Assembly: GCA_040224245.1 (NCBI GenBank)
Contig: JBEGIR010000042.1
Location: 1 to 49,953 of the forward strand
Source: Puniceicoccaceae bacterium
Lineage (GTDB): Bacteria > Verrucomicrobiota > Verrucomicrobiia > Opitutales > JAFGAQ01
Length of the DNA: 49,953 bases
Direction of reading: 5' to 3'
Within the stretch, counting starts at the first letter, position 1, and each line of letters opens with the position of its first letter. Position numbers and translations under genes: made by a program. The notes beneath the pieces are model-generated. The model made no database searches and was not told the origin of the DNA. It saw nothing but the letters and a program-made list of their open reading frames with translations. Below, in pieces: positions 14,187 to 22,154 of the stretch.

Positions 14187-15166
14187 ACTGGATTCACGCC
14201 TACATCAACGCGATCAAAACCAACCTTCCACGCCACAAGCGTGACGATATCGCCTCGGAATTGCATACCCTGCTTGAGGAAACACTCGAAGCCGACACAG
14301 GTAAACCCGCATCGGATCTGAGCGAAGCAGAAACCCTGAACTGGCTCAAAACACGCGAACACCCAGCTCTCGTTGCCATGCGCTACCAGGATCGTCGCAC
14401 TCTGATTGATGAGGACAGCTTTCCGCTCTACAAATTGACAGTTCACTACGCTATCATCGGCTTGACGGTGATCTATGTGCTGCTCGAGATGTTGACTGCT
14501 TTCTCCTCTCAAAGCAGTGCACAGTCCATTTCGGTCACACGCCTTGCGGGCAACATCCTGCATTCCAGTCTGCTTGCTTTCGCCTCGATCACCCTCGTAT
14601 TTCATTTTTTTGGAAAACAGTTCAACGCCCGCAAATGCCTTGCACAATGGAACCCCAAAGAACTTCCAGACCCCGCCAAACGATGGGAGTTGGAACCCTA
14701 CGCAGACTCCATCGCCGGATTGATCTTCACCGGTATATTCCTGCTATTCATCAATGGCTTGCTCACCGGAATCGTCTCTGAAATCTCGAACTCCACCGTG
14801 ATCCGCTTCCATCTGGTGGAATCCGCCGCGACGCTGTTGCCATGGATCAATGCAACCCTGATCGCTTCGATGGGTCTGTATGCACTGATGATCCTCAGAC
14901 CACACTGGAGCACGACCACCCTAGCGCTACATGCAGTCATTGCCCTTGCCTCAGCGGCAATTGCCCTGCAGTTGCAATCGGTAACGCCGCTGTTTGAGAT
15001 GGTGAACGAGTCCACATCACACCCTGAACAGCTCGACCGCTTGACGCGCACCGTCAGCACTTCAGGACGCGTGGTACTGTCGATCATTGCCATCATCAGC
15101 ATCTACGAGGTAATTCGGGACGCTTGGCGCATGATCCAGCTTGGAGGTCGCCGTCTGCTACCCTGA
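14183..15166 (+). CDS. HAAS-like membrane protein coupled to PadR
   Basis: 327 residues. The N-terminal 75 residues are soluble (MNWIHAYINAIKTNLPRHKRDDIASELHTLLEE...SEAETLNWLKTREHPALVAMRY), resembling the HAAS domain that characteristically sits next to PadR regulators in bacteria. Then come about six hydrophobic segments (LYKLTVHYAIIGLTVIYVLLEML; LLAFASITLVFHFF; SIAGLIFTGIFLLFINGL; LLPWINATLIASMGLYALMIL; LALHAVIALASAAIAL; VVLSIIAIISIYEVI). The gene starts inside the PadR stop codon. The likely role is a membrane partner or client of the PadR circuit; no enzymatic motif is seen. Confidence 0.82.
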   Translation: MNWIHAYINAIKTNLPRHKRDDIASELHTLLEETLEADTGKPASDLSEAETLNWLKTREHPALVAMRYQDRRTLIDEDSFPLYKLTVHYAIIGLTVIYVLLEMLTAFSSQSSAQSISVTRLAGNILHSSLLAFASITLVFHFFGKQFNARKCLAQWNPKELPDPAKRWELEPYADSIAGLIFTGIFLLFINGLLTGIVSEISNSTVIRFHLVESAATLLPWINATLIASMGLYALMILRPHWSTTTLALHAVIALASAAIALQLQSVTPLFEMVNESTSHPEQLDRLTRTVSTSGRVVLSIIAIISIYEVIRDAWRMIQLGGRRLLP

Positions 15167-15316
15167 GGGGTTCGCCTGCAATTCTGTCGTCCGTACCCTG
15201 GATCCGCAAATTTCACTTCGAAGGCATACAACAGCCAGTTGCAGTTGACGCCGATTCCAAATTGCATCGAATGCATTAACCGCTTATCCAAAAACACTGT
15301 CACATCTGCCCGACTC

Positions 15317-16060
15317 ATGAAGATTGCCCGTCTGTTCGCTGCCCTGGCTCTTCTCTCCATCAGTCCCGTTCTTCTCATCGCCCAAATCAGCCCTGAAGCC
15401 CTTTCCGTAATCGAGCGTTACAACCGCATCACTGGAGGAGCCGAATCCAAACGCAACATCACTTCCATCATTTATGAAGGAACCTGGGACATGCCTGAGC
15501 GAGAAATTTTTGGCCCTGCCACCATCTATATTCAGGATGGGGAGATTTTTGGCCTCTTTCTGGAAATTCCAGACGTGGGAACCATCAAGAATTGCTTTGC
15601 CCATGGAAAAGCCTGGGTCGAAAACCCTTTCATGGGGACCCAGGGATTACAGGGCACCGAGTTCGAACAAATGGGCAAGAGTTCTGTCATCTTTCCCGAG
15701 ATTGCCATGGATCGGATTTACGCCTATGCGCAAATTCAGGAGCATCGCGATCCCAACCTTACCAAGCTGCTGCTCAAGGACAAAAACGGGGAAGAAGAAA
15801 CCTGGTGGTTCGACCCCCGGACTGGCTTGCTCAGTGAAATCCAATCGGTCATGGATGCGGGTGTGCAGGGCAGTTTCATCATCAGCCTGAAGTATGGCAA
15901 CTACCAACCCTTTGGCGATCTTCTGTTGGCCCACACCTTCACTTGGCACACTCCGGCATACGAAGTGGAAATCCGGGTCACGAACATTCGGATCAACGCC
16001 GAAATTCCCGTCCACCTGTTCCAGCCTCCGACAGAAGCATCCGAGGCCGATCTGTATTGA
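15317..16060 (+). CDS. Exported protein resembling LolA-fold/outer-membrane-sorting families
   Basis: 247 residues from ATG 15317, at the start of a signal peptide (MKIARLFAALALLSISPVLLIA). The mature part starts QISPEALSVIERYNRITGGAESKRNITSIIYEGTWDMP, a 'helix then curved sheet' opening seen in LolA/LppX-like domains. It continues with alternating strands (ATIYIQDGEIFGLFLEIP; EETWWFDPRTGLLSEIQSV; VEIRVTNIRINAEIP). Such folds bind lipids or lipoproteins in the periplasm. The distance to the HAAS gene (150 bases) allows but does not prove cotranscription. Family membership is a judgement by pattern; I cannot name a specific family. Confidence 0.7.
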   Translation: MKIARLFAALALLSISPVLLIAQISPEALSVIERYNRITGGAESKRNITSIIYEGTWDMPEREIFGPATIYIQDGEIFGLFLEIPDVGTIKNCFAHGKAWVENPFMGTQGLQGTEFEQMGKSSVIFPEIAMDRIYAYAQIQEHRDPNLTKLLLKDKNGEEETWWFDPRTGLLSEIQSVMDAGVQGSFIISLKYGNYQPFGDLLLAHTFTWHTPAYEVEIRVTNIRINAEIPVHLFQPPTEASEADLY

Positions 16061-16279
16061 ATCGCTTCTGGATGCCAGATGCAGCACCAAAGACTGTGGA
16101 TGTTTGCAAATGCTCGCTCAGCTCCATAACCCCATCCTGTGGGCTGCGCTCCACGCTTTCCTTCATGCACAATTCCATTTTGGGAAACAACCATGCCTCC
16201 GGCACGGTCGCGGGAGGGCATGTTGCGATCACCGAATGGCCTACTTCAGGGCAGCGAGTTCCGCACCGAAGTTCAGATG
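16061..16279. other. Gap upstream of regulator fragment, possibly decayed coding DNA
   Basis: No intact gene. The 3' end runs into the HxlR fragment that starts after the stop at 16278-16280, so part of this stretch may be the decayed 5' half of that gene. I could not recover the expected HxlR N-terminal motif in any frame. Confidence 0.4.
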
Positions 16280-16496
16280 AAACGGAACGGACCGACCCGG
16301 AGCACTCGAACGATCCATCACTGGAATCTCCACCAAGATCCTGTCCGAACGCCTGCGAAAACTCACTGCCTACGGTTTGCTGCACAAAACCAAATTCAAC
16401 GAATCCCCTCCGCGAACAGTGTATTCGCTCACCTCCAAAGGAGCCAAACTGGTGAAGATCATCGCACAGCTCCATGAGCTGGATCGCGACAACTGA
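16280..16496 (+). pseudogene. Fragment of an HxlR-type winged-helix regulator
   Basis: Frame: NGTDRPGALERSITGISTKI continuing LSERLRKLTAYGLLHKTKFN, then ESPPRTVYSLTSKGAKLVKI and IAQLHELDRDN before the TGA at 16494-16496. This matches the C-terminal two thirds of HxlR/MarR-like proteins (ELxRxIxGISxKxLSERLRxLxxxGL...PPRxxYxLTxxG). It is closed upstream by the TGA at 16278-16280, and no ATG, GTG or TTG precedes the recognition helix, so it cannot make the full domain. An ATG at 16277 one frame away (MKRNG) suggests a frameshift within GGACCGACC. It lies between two intact regulatory operons. Confidence 0.65.
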
Positions 16497-16506
16497 TCCC
16501 TGCTTC

Positions 16507-16532
16507 CTGGGCAGCAAGGCCATGCTGCCCAG
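16507..16532. terminator. Perfect 10-bp hairpin after the regulator fragment
   Basis: CTGGGCAGCA-AGGCCA-TGCTGCCCAG, 10 bases after the fragment's stop codon, immediately followed by a second small palindrome, TTCGA-CTCAG-TCGAA (16535-16549). There is no T-run, so termination is uncertain; it may be a relic terminator or another repeat hairpin. Confidence 0.4.
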
Positions 16533-16694
16533 ACGTTCGACTCAGTCGAATACTGCCACCTTGCCTGACTGCGCTATGCAGGAATACTCCAGTCACTTTG
16601 GGGCACTCCCCTTCATTTCCTCAAAAAATTTGCTCGAAATTCATCTGCATTTTGTAAGGAAACCCGTGCGAGCGGCCACTGATAGAGCAAACTC

Positions 16695-17225
16695 ATGATA
16701 TTCACTGATCAGCAAACCCAATGTTTTGCCGACTGGATGGAAGAGCACGGAGCGATTCTGCAGAAATTGAGTCGTGCCTACGCACCTGAACCCGTCGATG
16801 AGCAAGACCTGCTCCAGGAAATGCGAGTGCAGCTCTGGCGTTCCGTGCCGCGTTTCCGAAACCAGGCCAAACCCTCCACCTGGATCTACCGCGTTTGCCT
16901 CAATACCGCCCTCACCTGGCGTCGCACCCAGCGCCGCCGGGAAGCGCGTGTTGTCAACCAACCCGAATCCATCGAAGTCGCCACAAGCGAGGACCACAAC
17001 CCGGCCTGCCAACAGGATCGAAGCGACCTGATGCATTCCCTGATGCGATCCGTTCGCCAGCTCCCCGCTACTGAGCGCTCCCTCATCGTACTCGCACTCG
17101 ATGGCCTCAGCTATCGCGAGATTTCCGAAGTCACGGGCATGACGGAAAACCATATCGGTGTGGCCCTGAACCGTGCCCGCAAACGACTCACCCAATTGTT
17201 AGAGGAGGTAAGTGATGAAATTTGA
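16695..17225 (+). CDS. ECF-type RNA polymerase sigma factor
   Basis: 176 residues. Region 2 is EHGAILQKLSRAYAPEPVDEQDLLQEMRVQLWRSVPRFRNQAKPSTWIYRVCLNTALTWRR, containing the core-binding and -10 recognition helices. A polar linker follows, then region 4, LPATERSLIVLALDGLSYREISEVTGMTENHIGVALNRARKRL, with its helix-turn-helix for the -35. It overlaps the next gene by 11 bases and heads a three-gene unit with a membrane protein and a secreted hydrolase. ECF factors are normally held inactive by the adjacent membrane protein and often transcribe their own operon; neither point can be read directly. No Shine-Dalgarno precedes this ATG. Confidence 0.93.
   Translation: MIFTDQQTQCFADWMEEHGAILQKLSRAYAPEPVDEQDLLQEMRVQLWRSVPRFRNQAKPSTWIYRVCLNTALTWRRTQRRREARVVNQPESIEVATSEDHNPACQQDRSDLMHSLMRSVRQLPATERSLIVLALDGLSYREISEVTGMTENHIGVALNRARKRLTQLLEEVSDEI
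17203..17208 (+). promoter_or_regulatory. AGGAGG ribosome binding site setting the next start
   Basis: A perfect AGGAGG inside the last codons of the sigma gene, six bases before ATG 17215. It favours that ATG over the GTG at 17212 and suggests strong coupled translation. Confidence 0.8.
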
Positions 17226-17883
17226 AGACCTTCAACAGGCATGGCAGCAGCAAGCCCAGAATGAACTCCCTTTGGATAAATCCCTACCGGCTCGTGTGAA
17301 GCGCACCAGTCGCGCGTTTTCCCGCCAGATTTTCTGGAGGGATCTGCGTGAAGTCGCCGCTTGCATCGTGGTCAGTCTCATCTTCGGGAAAGTGGCTCTC
17401 GATGCCGGTACCGAAGGGGCCGCAGCGACCTGGCCCGCCTGGATGGCGGCGGCTCTTCCCATCGCAGTCGCATCCTTTTTTCTCGTTGACCGGCTCATCA
17501 TGCACCATCGCGCTACCCCGAAAGGCGAGGCACTCGCTGTCGAGATTGAGCGAACGGCTAAAGCGGTCAGGCATCAGATCTGGTTGCTGCGTCATGTGCT
17601 CTGGTGGTACATCCTGCCCCTCGCACTGTGCTCGTTTCTCATTGGTGCGCAAATCATACTCTATGCTCCAGAGAGCTTTCCAACCTGGGCGCGCTGGGCT
17701 GTCGGTGCACTCATACTCCTTCCAACGGGCTGGGTGGACTGGTGGGTGTTGAAGCTCAACCAGAACGCCATTCAAAAGGAACTTCAACCCCGCCTGGCAG
17801 AGCTGGAATCCCTTCAAAACGAACTGAACGCTCCAGCAGAGCAGCTCAACAACATTCAATCAACAACCATCCACAAATCATGA
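17215..17883 (+). CDS. Membrane protein, putative anti-sigma factor
   Basis: 222 residues. A cytoplasmic N-terminus (MKFEDLQQAWQQQAQNELPL...LPARVKRTSRAFSRQIFWRDLREV) precedes four hydrophobic segments (VAACIVVSLIFGKVAL; WPAWMAAALPIAVASFFLVD; VLWWYILPLALCSFLIGAQIIL; WARWAVGALILLPTGWVDWWVL). A C-terminal coiled helix (LQPRLAELESLQNELNAPAEQLNNI) follows. Position directly after an ECF sigma gene, with an 11-base overlap, argues for an anti-sigma role, but no zinc-binding ZAS motif (HxxxCxxC) is present, so it would be of another class. Its stop overlaps the start of the hydrolase gene by 4 bases. Confidence 0.8.
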   Translation: MKFEDLQQAWQQQAQNELPLDKSLPARVKRTSRAFSRQIFWRDLREVAACIVVSLIFGKVALDAGTEGAAATWPAWMAAALPIAVASFFLVDRLIMHHRATPKGEALAVEIERTAKAVRHQIWLLRHVLWWYILPLALCSFLIGAQIILYAPESFPTWARWAVGALILLPTGWVDWWVLKLNQNAIQKELQPRLAELESLQNELNAPAEQLNNIQSTTIHKS

Positions 17884-19496
17884 AACTCACTCCCTGCATT
17901 CTGCTTCTCCTCGCATCCACCGCCGCTTTGGCCAGCAATCCTGCTTCCTCGATCAAGGCTCTTCAGCACGAACTCGAGCGTTGGGCGGGCAATCAAACCG
18001 GTGCGATCATCGCCATCACCGTCGAGGGAGACACCACGCAGCTGGCAAAAGCAGGACGTTGGTCTGCCAAAGAAGAACGCCTGCCAGATGTGCACACCGC
18101 CTTTGAACTCGGTTCCATCTCCAAAGTTTTCACCGCGCTGCTTACCGCAGACGCAGTTGAGTCCGGTAAGCTGAACTGGGATGACGCCATCGGAGGTGAT
18201 TTTGCGCAATCCCCTGTTACCTATGCCATGCTGGCGACCCACACCTCGGGCCTGCCAAGATTGCCGGAAGATTTCCCATTTGAAAACATGGAGGATCCTT
18301 ACGCCAAACTCAGCCTTGCAGACCTGCACCATTCCTTCCAACAAGCCATTGCTGCAGCGCAAGGCAAAGCCCTTCCCGACAAATGGAGCTATTCCAATTT
18401 CGGTTTTGCAGTGCTCGGACAAGCCGTTGCGGCGGAACTCGATCACTCCTACCCTGTCGCACTCAGGCAGCACGTGCTTGCCCCCCTTCAACTCACCGAA
18501 ACCTGGTACTCTGGAACCGACAATGATAGTGCAAACACCTCCAGACTCGCACCAGGTCACCATTCTGCAGGAGTCGCCTCACGCTGGCGATTTGACGCCT
18601 ACGGTCCCGCTGGAGCCTGGGTCAGCACTGCTGCAGACATGGAGCGATTCATGCGCGCGATGCTGGCTGGGAATAAACCCTGGGTGAGCACCATGGAACC
18701 CAGGGCCGAGACTGGAGGAGCAGATGCCATGGGCTATGGCTGGATGATCCGCATGGTGGAGGGATCTCCCGTCTTTTGGCACGGTGGAGGCACGGGGGGT
18801 TACCGAAGTTTCATCGGAATACAGCCAGATACCCAACGGGGTATCACCATCCTCGCCGCTCGGGATGTCGAGGTCGCCGACATCGGGCTTGGCTGGTTTC
18901 AGGGCATTTTGCATGAACCGACTGCAAACTCCGTTATGGAGACACTTTCTCTCGACGAATTCGTCGGAGACTATCCGCTCGCACCGCAATTCATTCTCGC
19001 GGTTTTCCAGGGAGAACAGGGAGAACTCCGTGCTCAGGCGACGGGACAGCCCAGCTTCGCACTGACTGCACAAGGAAACGATACATTTGCATTCGAAGGG
19101 GTTGCAGCACGGCTAAGCTTCGAACGCGACGCTGAAGATCAGGTCCGTGCATTGACGCTGCATCAGGCAGGTCAGGAACTGCACGCACCACGCCACCCCC
19201 TCGGCAGCCTCCAGTCAAAACCTAAAGGCATCACACTGACACCGGAGCAACTCAAAGGCCTGGAGGGCGACTACGAGCTTGCGCCAACCTTCGTCATCAC
19301 GATCTCCGTCAGTGAGGCTCAGGTCTTCGCTCAGGCGACAGGACAGCCACGCTTCCCCATCTACGCATCGGGTCCGGATGAATTCTTTTACGAGGTAGTG
19401 GACGCGCGCATCACTTTTGAGCGAAATTCCGAAGGAGCCATAACTCAACTGGTGCTTCACCAAAACGGACAAGACCTTCCCGGGAAAAAACGCTGA
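17880..19496 (+). CDS. Secreted serine hydrolase, beta-lactamase/PBP fold, two C-terminal repeats
   Basis: 538 residues from ATG 17880, which overlaps the upstream stop (ATGA) and starts a signal peptide (MKLTPCILLLLASTAALA). The catalytic domain (about 30-355) is of the class C beta-lactamase/esterase type: SISK (SxxK) in FELGSISKVFTALL, YSN in WSYSNFGFAVLG, and HGGGTGG near the end. The C-terminus has two homologous segments of about 75 residues, DEFVGDYPLAPQFILAVFQG...ATGQPSF and LEGDYELAPTFVITISVSE...ATGQPRF, matching the DUF3471-like tail of such enzymes, here duplicated. Relatives act on peptidoglycan peptides, D-amino acid amides or esters; the substrate is unknown. Its place in a sigma/anti-sigma operon hints at cell-wall or envelope stress, by inference only. 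Confidence 0.9.
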   Translation: MKLTPCILLLLASTAALASNPASSIKALQHELERWAGNQTGAIIAITVEGDTTQLAKAGRWSAKEERLPDVHTAFELGSISKVFTALLTADAVESGKLNWDDAIGGDFAQSPVTYAMLATHTSGLPRLPEDFPFENMEDPYAKLSLADLHHSFQQAIAAAQGKALPDKWSYSNFGFAVLGQAVAAELDHSYPVALRQHVLAPLQLTETWYSGTDNDSANTSRLAPGHHSAGVASRWRFDAYGPAGAWVSTAADMERFMRAMLAGNKPWVSTMEPRAETGGADAMGYGWMIRMVEGSPVFWHGGGTGGYRSFIGIQPDTQRGITILAARDVEVADIGLGWFQGILHEPTANSVMETLSLDEFVGDYPLAPQFILAVFQGEQGELRAQATGQPSFALTAQGNDTFAFEGVAARLSFERDAEDQVRALTLHQAGQELHAPRHPLGSLQSKPKGITLTPEQLKGLEGDYELAPTFVITISVSEAQVFAQATGQPRFPIYASGPDEFFYEVVDARITFERNSEGAITQLVLHQNGQDLPGKKR

Positions 19497-19547
19497 GCAT
19501 GTTCCCCCAGGTTCCTCTGCATCCTGCACGTCCGACACTAGCGGAAT

Positions 19548-20426
19548 TTACATAAACAGCCGCTGAAGCATGATCAAAATGGGTAAAAACATCAGATACT
19601 CTGCAACCAAACGATACCGCTCTTCCCGGATCAACCATGGCGGCTGGCAGCTGAGCAGCCAGACTGCACCGATCATCAACAGGTAGACTCCCGTGACTGG
19701 CCACCATGAGCTCGAAAAGCACAGCAGTGATACACTGCCCAAAGCCGCGCTCAACAGGAGCAATCGGATCCAGCGCAGCGCGCGCTCGGGTCCGATCTGC
19801 CGGATGAAGGACACACTGCCCTGAATCTCATCCTGTTCACGCTCATGCAGCGCGATGACCAGAATATCAGCCCATACCACGAGGAAAAACACGATCATCG
19901 CGAGCCAGGTGGCGGGCTCCAGAGAGAGCCCGCTTTGCCAGATGGGAAAACCCCAGATAGCCAAGGTGTAGATCCCTGCAACCGCCCCTTCTTTCTGGAG
20001 CCAAAACCCGGCGCTGCGACCCCACCTGAACACGATGTAAAGGTAAACGCTGGTGAGGCTGCCAAGCAGCAGTCCAAACCCAAGCAGGCTCCACTGCTTC
20101 CATGCGATGAGGAAGATCGACATCAGCAACGCCAAGACCAGGATGATACCCGCCAACACCGCAAAGTGGGAGCGGTGCAGGGAATGGCGGTGCGTGCATA
20201 TCCCTTCGACCAGACGAATGCTGTCCAGCAAGTGGTCTGCCGTGTAAGCACACCAGACCGCCACCATCAGCGCCAGCATCTGGATGCCCTGCAACGGTTG
20301 ACTCAAAATCGCGTGGACAAAACCAAATGCGATTCCCGAACCAAGGGTCACATCCAGACTCAGGCTGTTCGCAGTTCGCAACAGGTTCGCGCTTTTCCGA
20401 TACGTGCTGTTGAAGTGCGGATTCAA
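19548..20426 (-). CDS. UbiA-like prenyltransferase family membrane protein
   Basis: 292 residues, about eight hydrophobic helices (GIQMLALMVAVWCAYTADHLL; FAVLAGIILVLALLMSIFLI; LLGFGLLLGSLTSVYLYIVF; ATWLAMIVFFLVVWADILVIAL; LLLLSAALGSVSLLCF; VTGVYLLMIGAVWLLSC). UbiA enzymes attach prenyl chains to aromatic acceptors using two Asp-rich motifs. Here the first is AYTADHLLD (Asp pair kept, leading Asn missing) and the second is the weak HEREQDEIQG. The motif pattern fits a divergent UbiA member whose substrate cannot be assigned. Convergent with the sigma operon (51-base gap). Confidence 0.68.
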   Translation of the reverse strand: MNPHFNSTYRKSANLLRTANSLSLDVTLGSGIAFGFVHAILSQPLQGIQMLALMVAVWCAYTADHLLDSIRLVEGICTHRHSLHRSHFAVLAGIILVLALLMSIFLIAWKQWSLLGFGLLLGSLTSVYLYIVFRWGRSAGFWLQKEGAVAGIYTLAIWGFPIWQSGLSLEPATWLAMIVFFLVVWADILVIALHEREQDEIQGSVSFIRQIGPERALRWIRLLLLSAALGSVSLLCFSSSWWPVTGVYLLMIGAVWLLSCQPPWLIREERYRLVAEYLMFLPILIMLQRLFM

Positions 20427-20625
20427 GAGACCCTACCGCAGCACCGATGCCCTGCAAAGACAATCTTTTCAGTTTTTGGAGGGTTCCAGCAGGGTCTTGT
20501 CCCCAAACCATTGAATGTCATCCCACCCCATTTATTCGTCTGGGCTATCCTGGGAACTCCCGTTTTTGTCCAACCCTACCATTCCTCAGCCTGCCCGCTC
20601 GGGTCTGCATGCTTGCGATGACGGG

Positions 20626-21933
20626 TCAGCGCCACTGCGCCGCCAGCCACTCCATAATGCTCACGGGTCTTCCCTCAATCTTCACAGGTGACCCATCATA
20701 GTCGAAGCGACAGTGATTGGCGTGGCAATAGATCCATGAAAAATGACCGTTGTACCAATAATCGTCTCCTCCAAAAAATCCACGGATGTCCACCACCCGC
20801 TCATAGAGCGAAAAATGCACACTTTTTGCGCCAGCAGCCAAGAGTCGCTTGTAAAGCGGCAGGGCAGTTTCGTGAACGGACAACGTCTCATCATCCGCTG
20901 AATGCACCAACCACATGGGAACCGACTGGATTCGCTCAATCTGCGCGTCTGAGAGGAATTCTGCATGATAACCAAGGGCAACCGGAAACGCCGCGGCAAA
21001 AAAGTCCGGGTGTTCGAGCACCAGTTTCAGACTCATGTAGCCTCCGTTCGAACAACCTCCCACATAGATGCGATTCACATCCACCTGCGCATGTGTCATG
21101 ACAAACTGACGAATGAGTCCCATCAACGCTTCGTGCTGGATATCCTCACGATCCCCTCTTGTGTACTCCCCATCTTGCGCCTGCATCCAGAATGTCGGCG
21201 TTTGCGGCACAAGCACATACGCACCCTCAAAATACAGCTGAATCCCAGGTGTGGCATAGTTGCTCGCCAAGTTCGCCATGAGTGGAATCGAGGGGTCAGT
21301 TCCTCCTTCACCACCGCCATGCAGCCAAATGATCAAGGGGTGAGATTTTTCGGAATGCAATGGAGGTTCAAAATAGGCGTAGGTCAGTCTCTGTCCGTTA
21401 TCATGCTCATAGACACCATCCAGATTGAACGCGTCCACTACAGGGCGAATGCGCCTTGTTTCGCGATCCCATACGCGCTCCGTCGTGCGATCCATGACTG
21501 TCAGTTGATAGTCGATCCAGTGATTCCGGTGGGCGATGTATTCCATGGGTGAAGCGAGTGCATCGTCAGGCCCCACCGACAACACCAAGGTGAAATACTG
21601 CCCAGACTCAGAGCGGTTCCCCTCGCTGTCCGACACATATCCCATCACCACATTCCTCAAGCCCGCCCGACGTTCCGGAGCAAGATCGGAGAGACTGGAG
21701 CTTCGTTTTACCGTTACCTGAAATTGCGATGCGTGTGCCTCTGATGCCGACGCTCCCAACGGCAGCACGACCTTGTTTGCCGCCGGCCCCCAATCAAACC
21801 CGCTGACAATCAAGGTGTAGTCCCTTGTCCGTTCAGATCCCTCCGCACCTGCCGCATGCGTCAGAGCAGCGACAACTGAAAGGGAAAGCAGACCAACAAA
21901 TCGAATCCAGAAAGGTGGGGTTTTCATGGGCAT
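20626..21933 (-). CDS. Secreted alpha/beta-hydrolase esterase (PHB-depolymerase-like)
   Basis: 435 residues. Signal peptide MKTPPFWIRFVGLLSLSVVAALTHAAGA (ATG 21927 or 21933). The N-terminal 160 residues are a beta-rich domain (RDYTLIVSGFDWGPAANKVVLPL...FTLVLSVGPDDAL) of the sort found before secreted esterase domains. The hydrolase domain has LIIWLHGGGEGG (oxyanion), VGGCSNGGYMSL (nucleophile Ser), VHSADDETL (Asp) and a late His near YNGHFSWIYCHANHC. This resembles esterase/PHB depolymerase proteins that cleave acyl or feruloyl esters from plant-type polymers. The gene is single, with 199 bases to the next minus-strand gene. Confidence 0.82.
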   Translation of the reverse strand: MPMKTPPFWIRFVGLLSLSVVAALTHAAGAEGSERTRDYTLIVSGFDWGPAANKVVLPLGASASEAHASQFQVTVKRSSSLSDLAPERRAGLRNVVMGYVSDSEGNRSESGQYFTLVLSVGPDDALASPMEYIAHRNHWIDYQLTVMDRTTERVWDRETRRIRPVVDAFNLDGVYEHDNGQRLTYAYFEPPLHSEKSHPLIIWLHGGGEGGTDPSIPLMANLASNYATPGIQLYFEGAYVLVPQTPTFWMQAQDGEYTRGDREDIQHEALMGLIRQFVMTHAQVDVNRIYVGGCSNGGYMSLKLVLEHPDFFAAAFPVALGYHAEFLSDAQIERIQSVPMWLVHSADDETLSVHETALPLYKRLLAAGAKSVHFSLYERVVDIRGFFGGDDYWYNGHFSWIYCHANHCRFDYDGSPVKIEGRPVSIMEWLAAQWR

Positions 21934-22154
21934 GGGTAACGTTTGCAGAAAGGATTTTCAACGATTCTAAAGCATTGCGTGACAAAAGAAAAGGGAACTT
22001 TTCGGCAAACACATTTAAAGGCATTACTTCCGCAGCACCTCAGATGATGAAAATCGGCGTGCGCAAAATCCCAAAAACCGTTCGAAAGCGGCTAAACTTT
22101 TGGTGAAAATTGTCCGATGATAGATGATGCGTGCCCCTAGAACCTGACCATTTC

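Noticed and set aside
16507-16549. Insertion-sequence terminal repeat
   Set aside because: The inverted repeat has only a 6-base loop and no transposase nearby; it is a hairpin, not paired IS ends.
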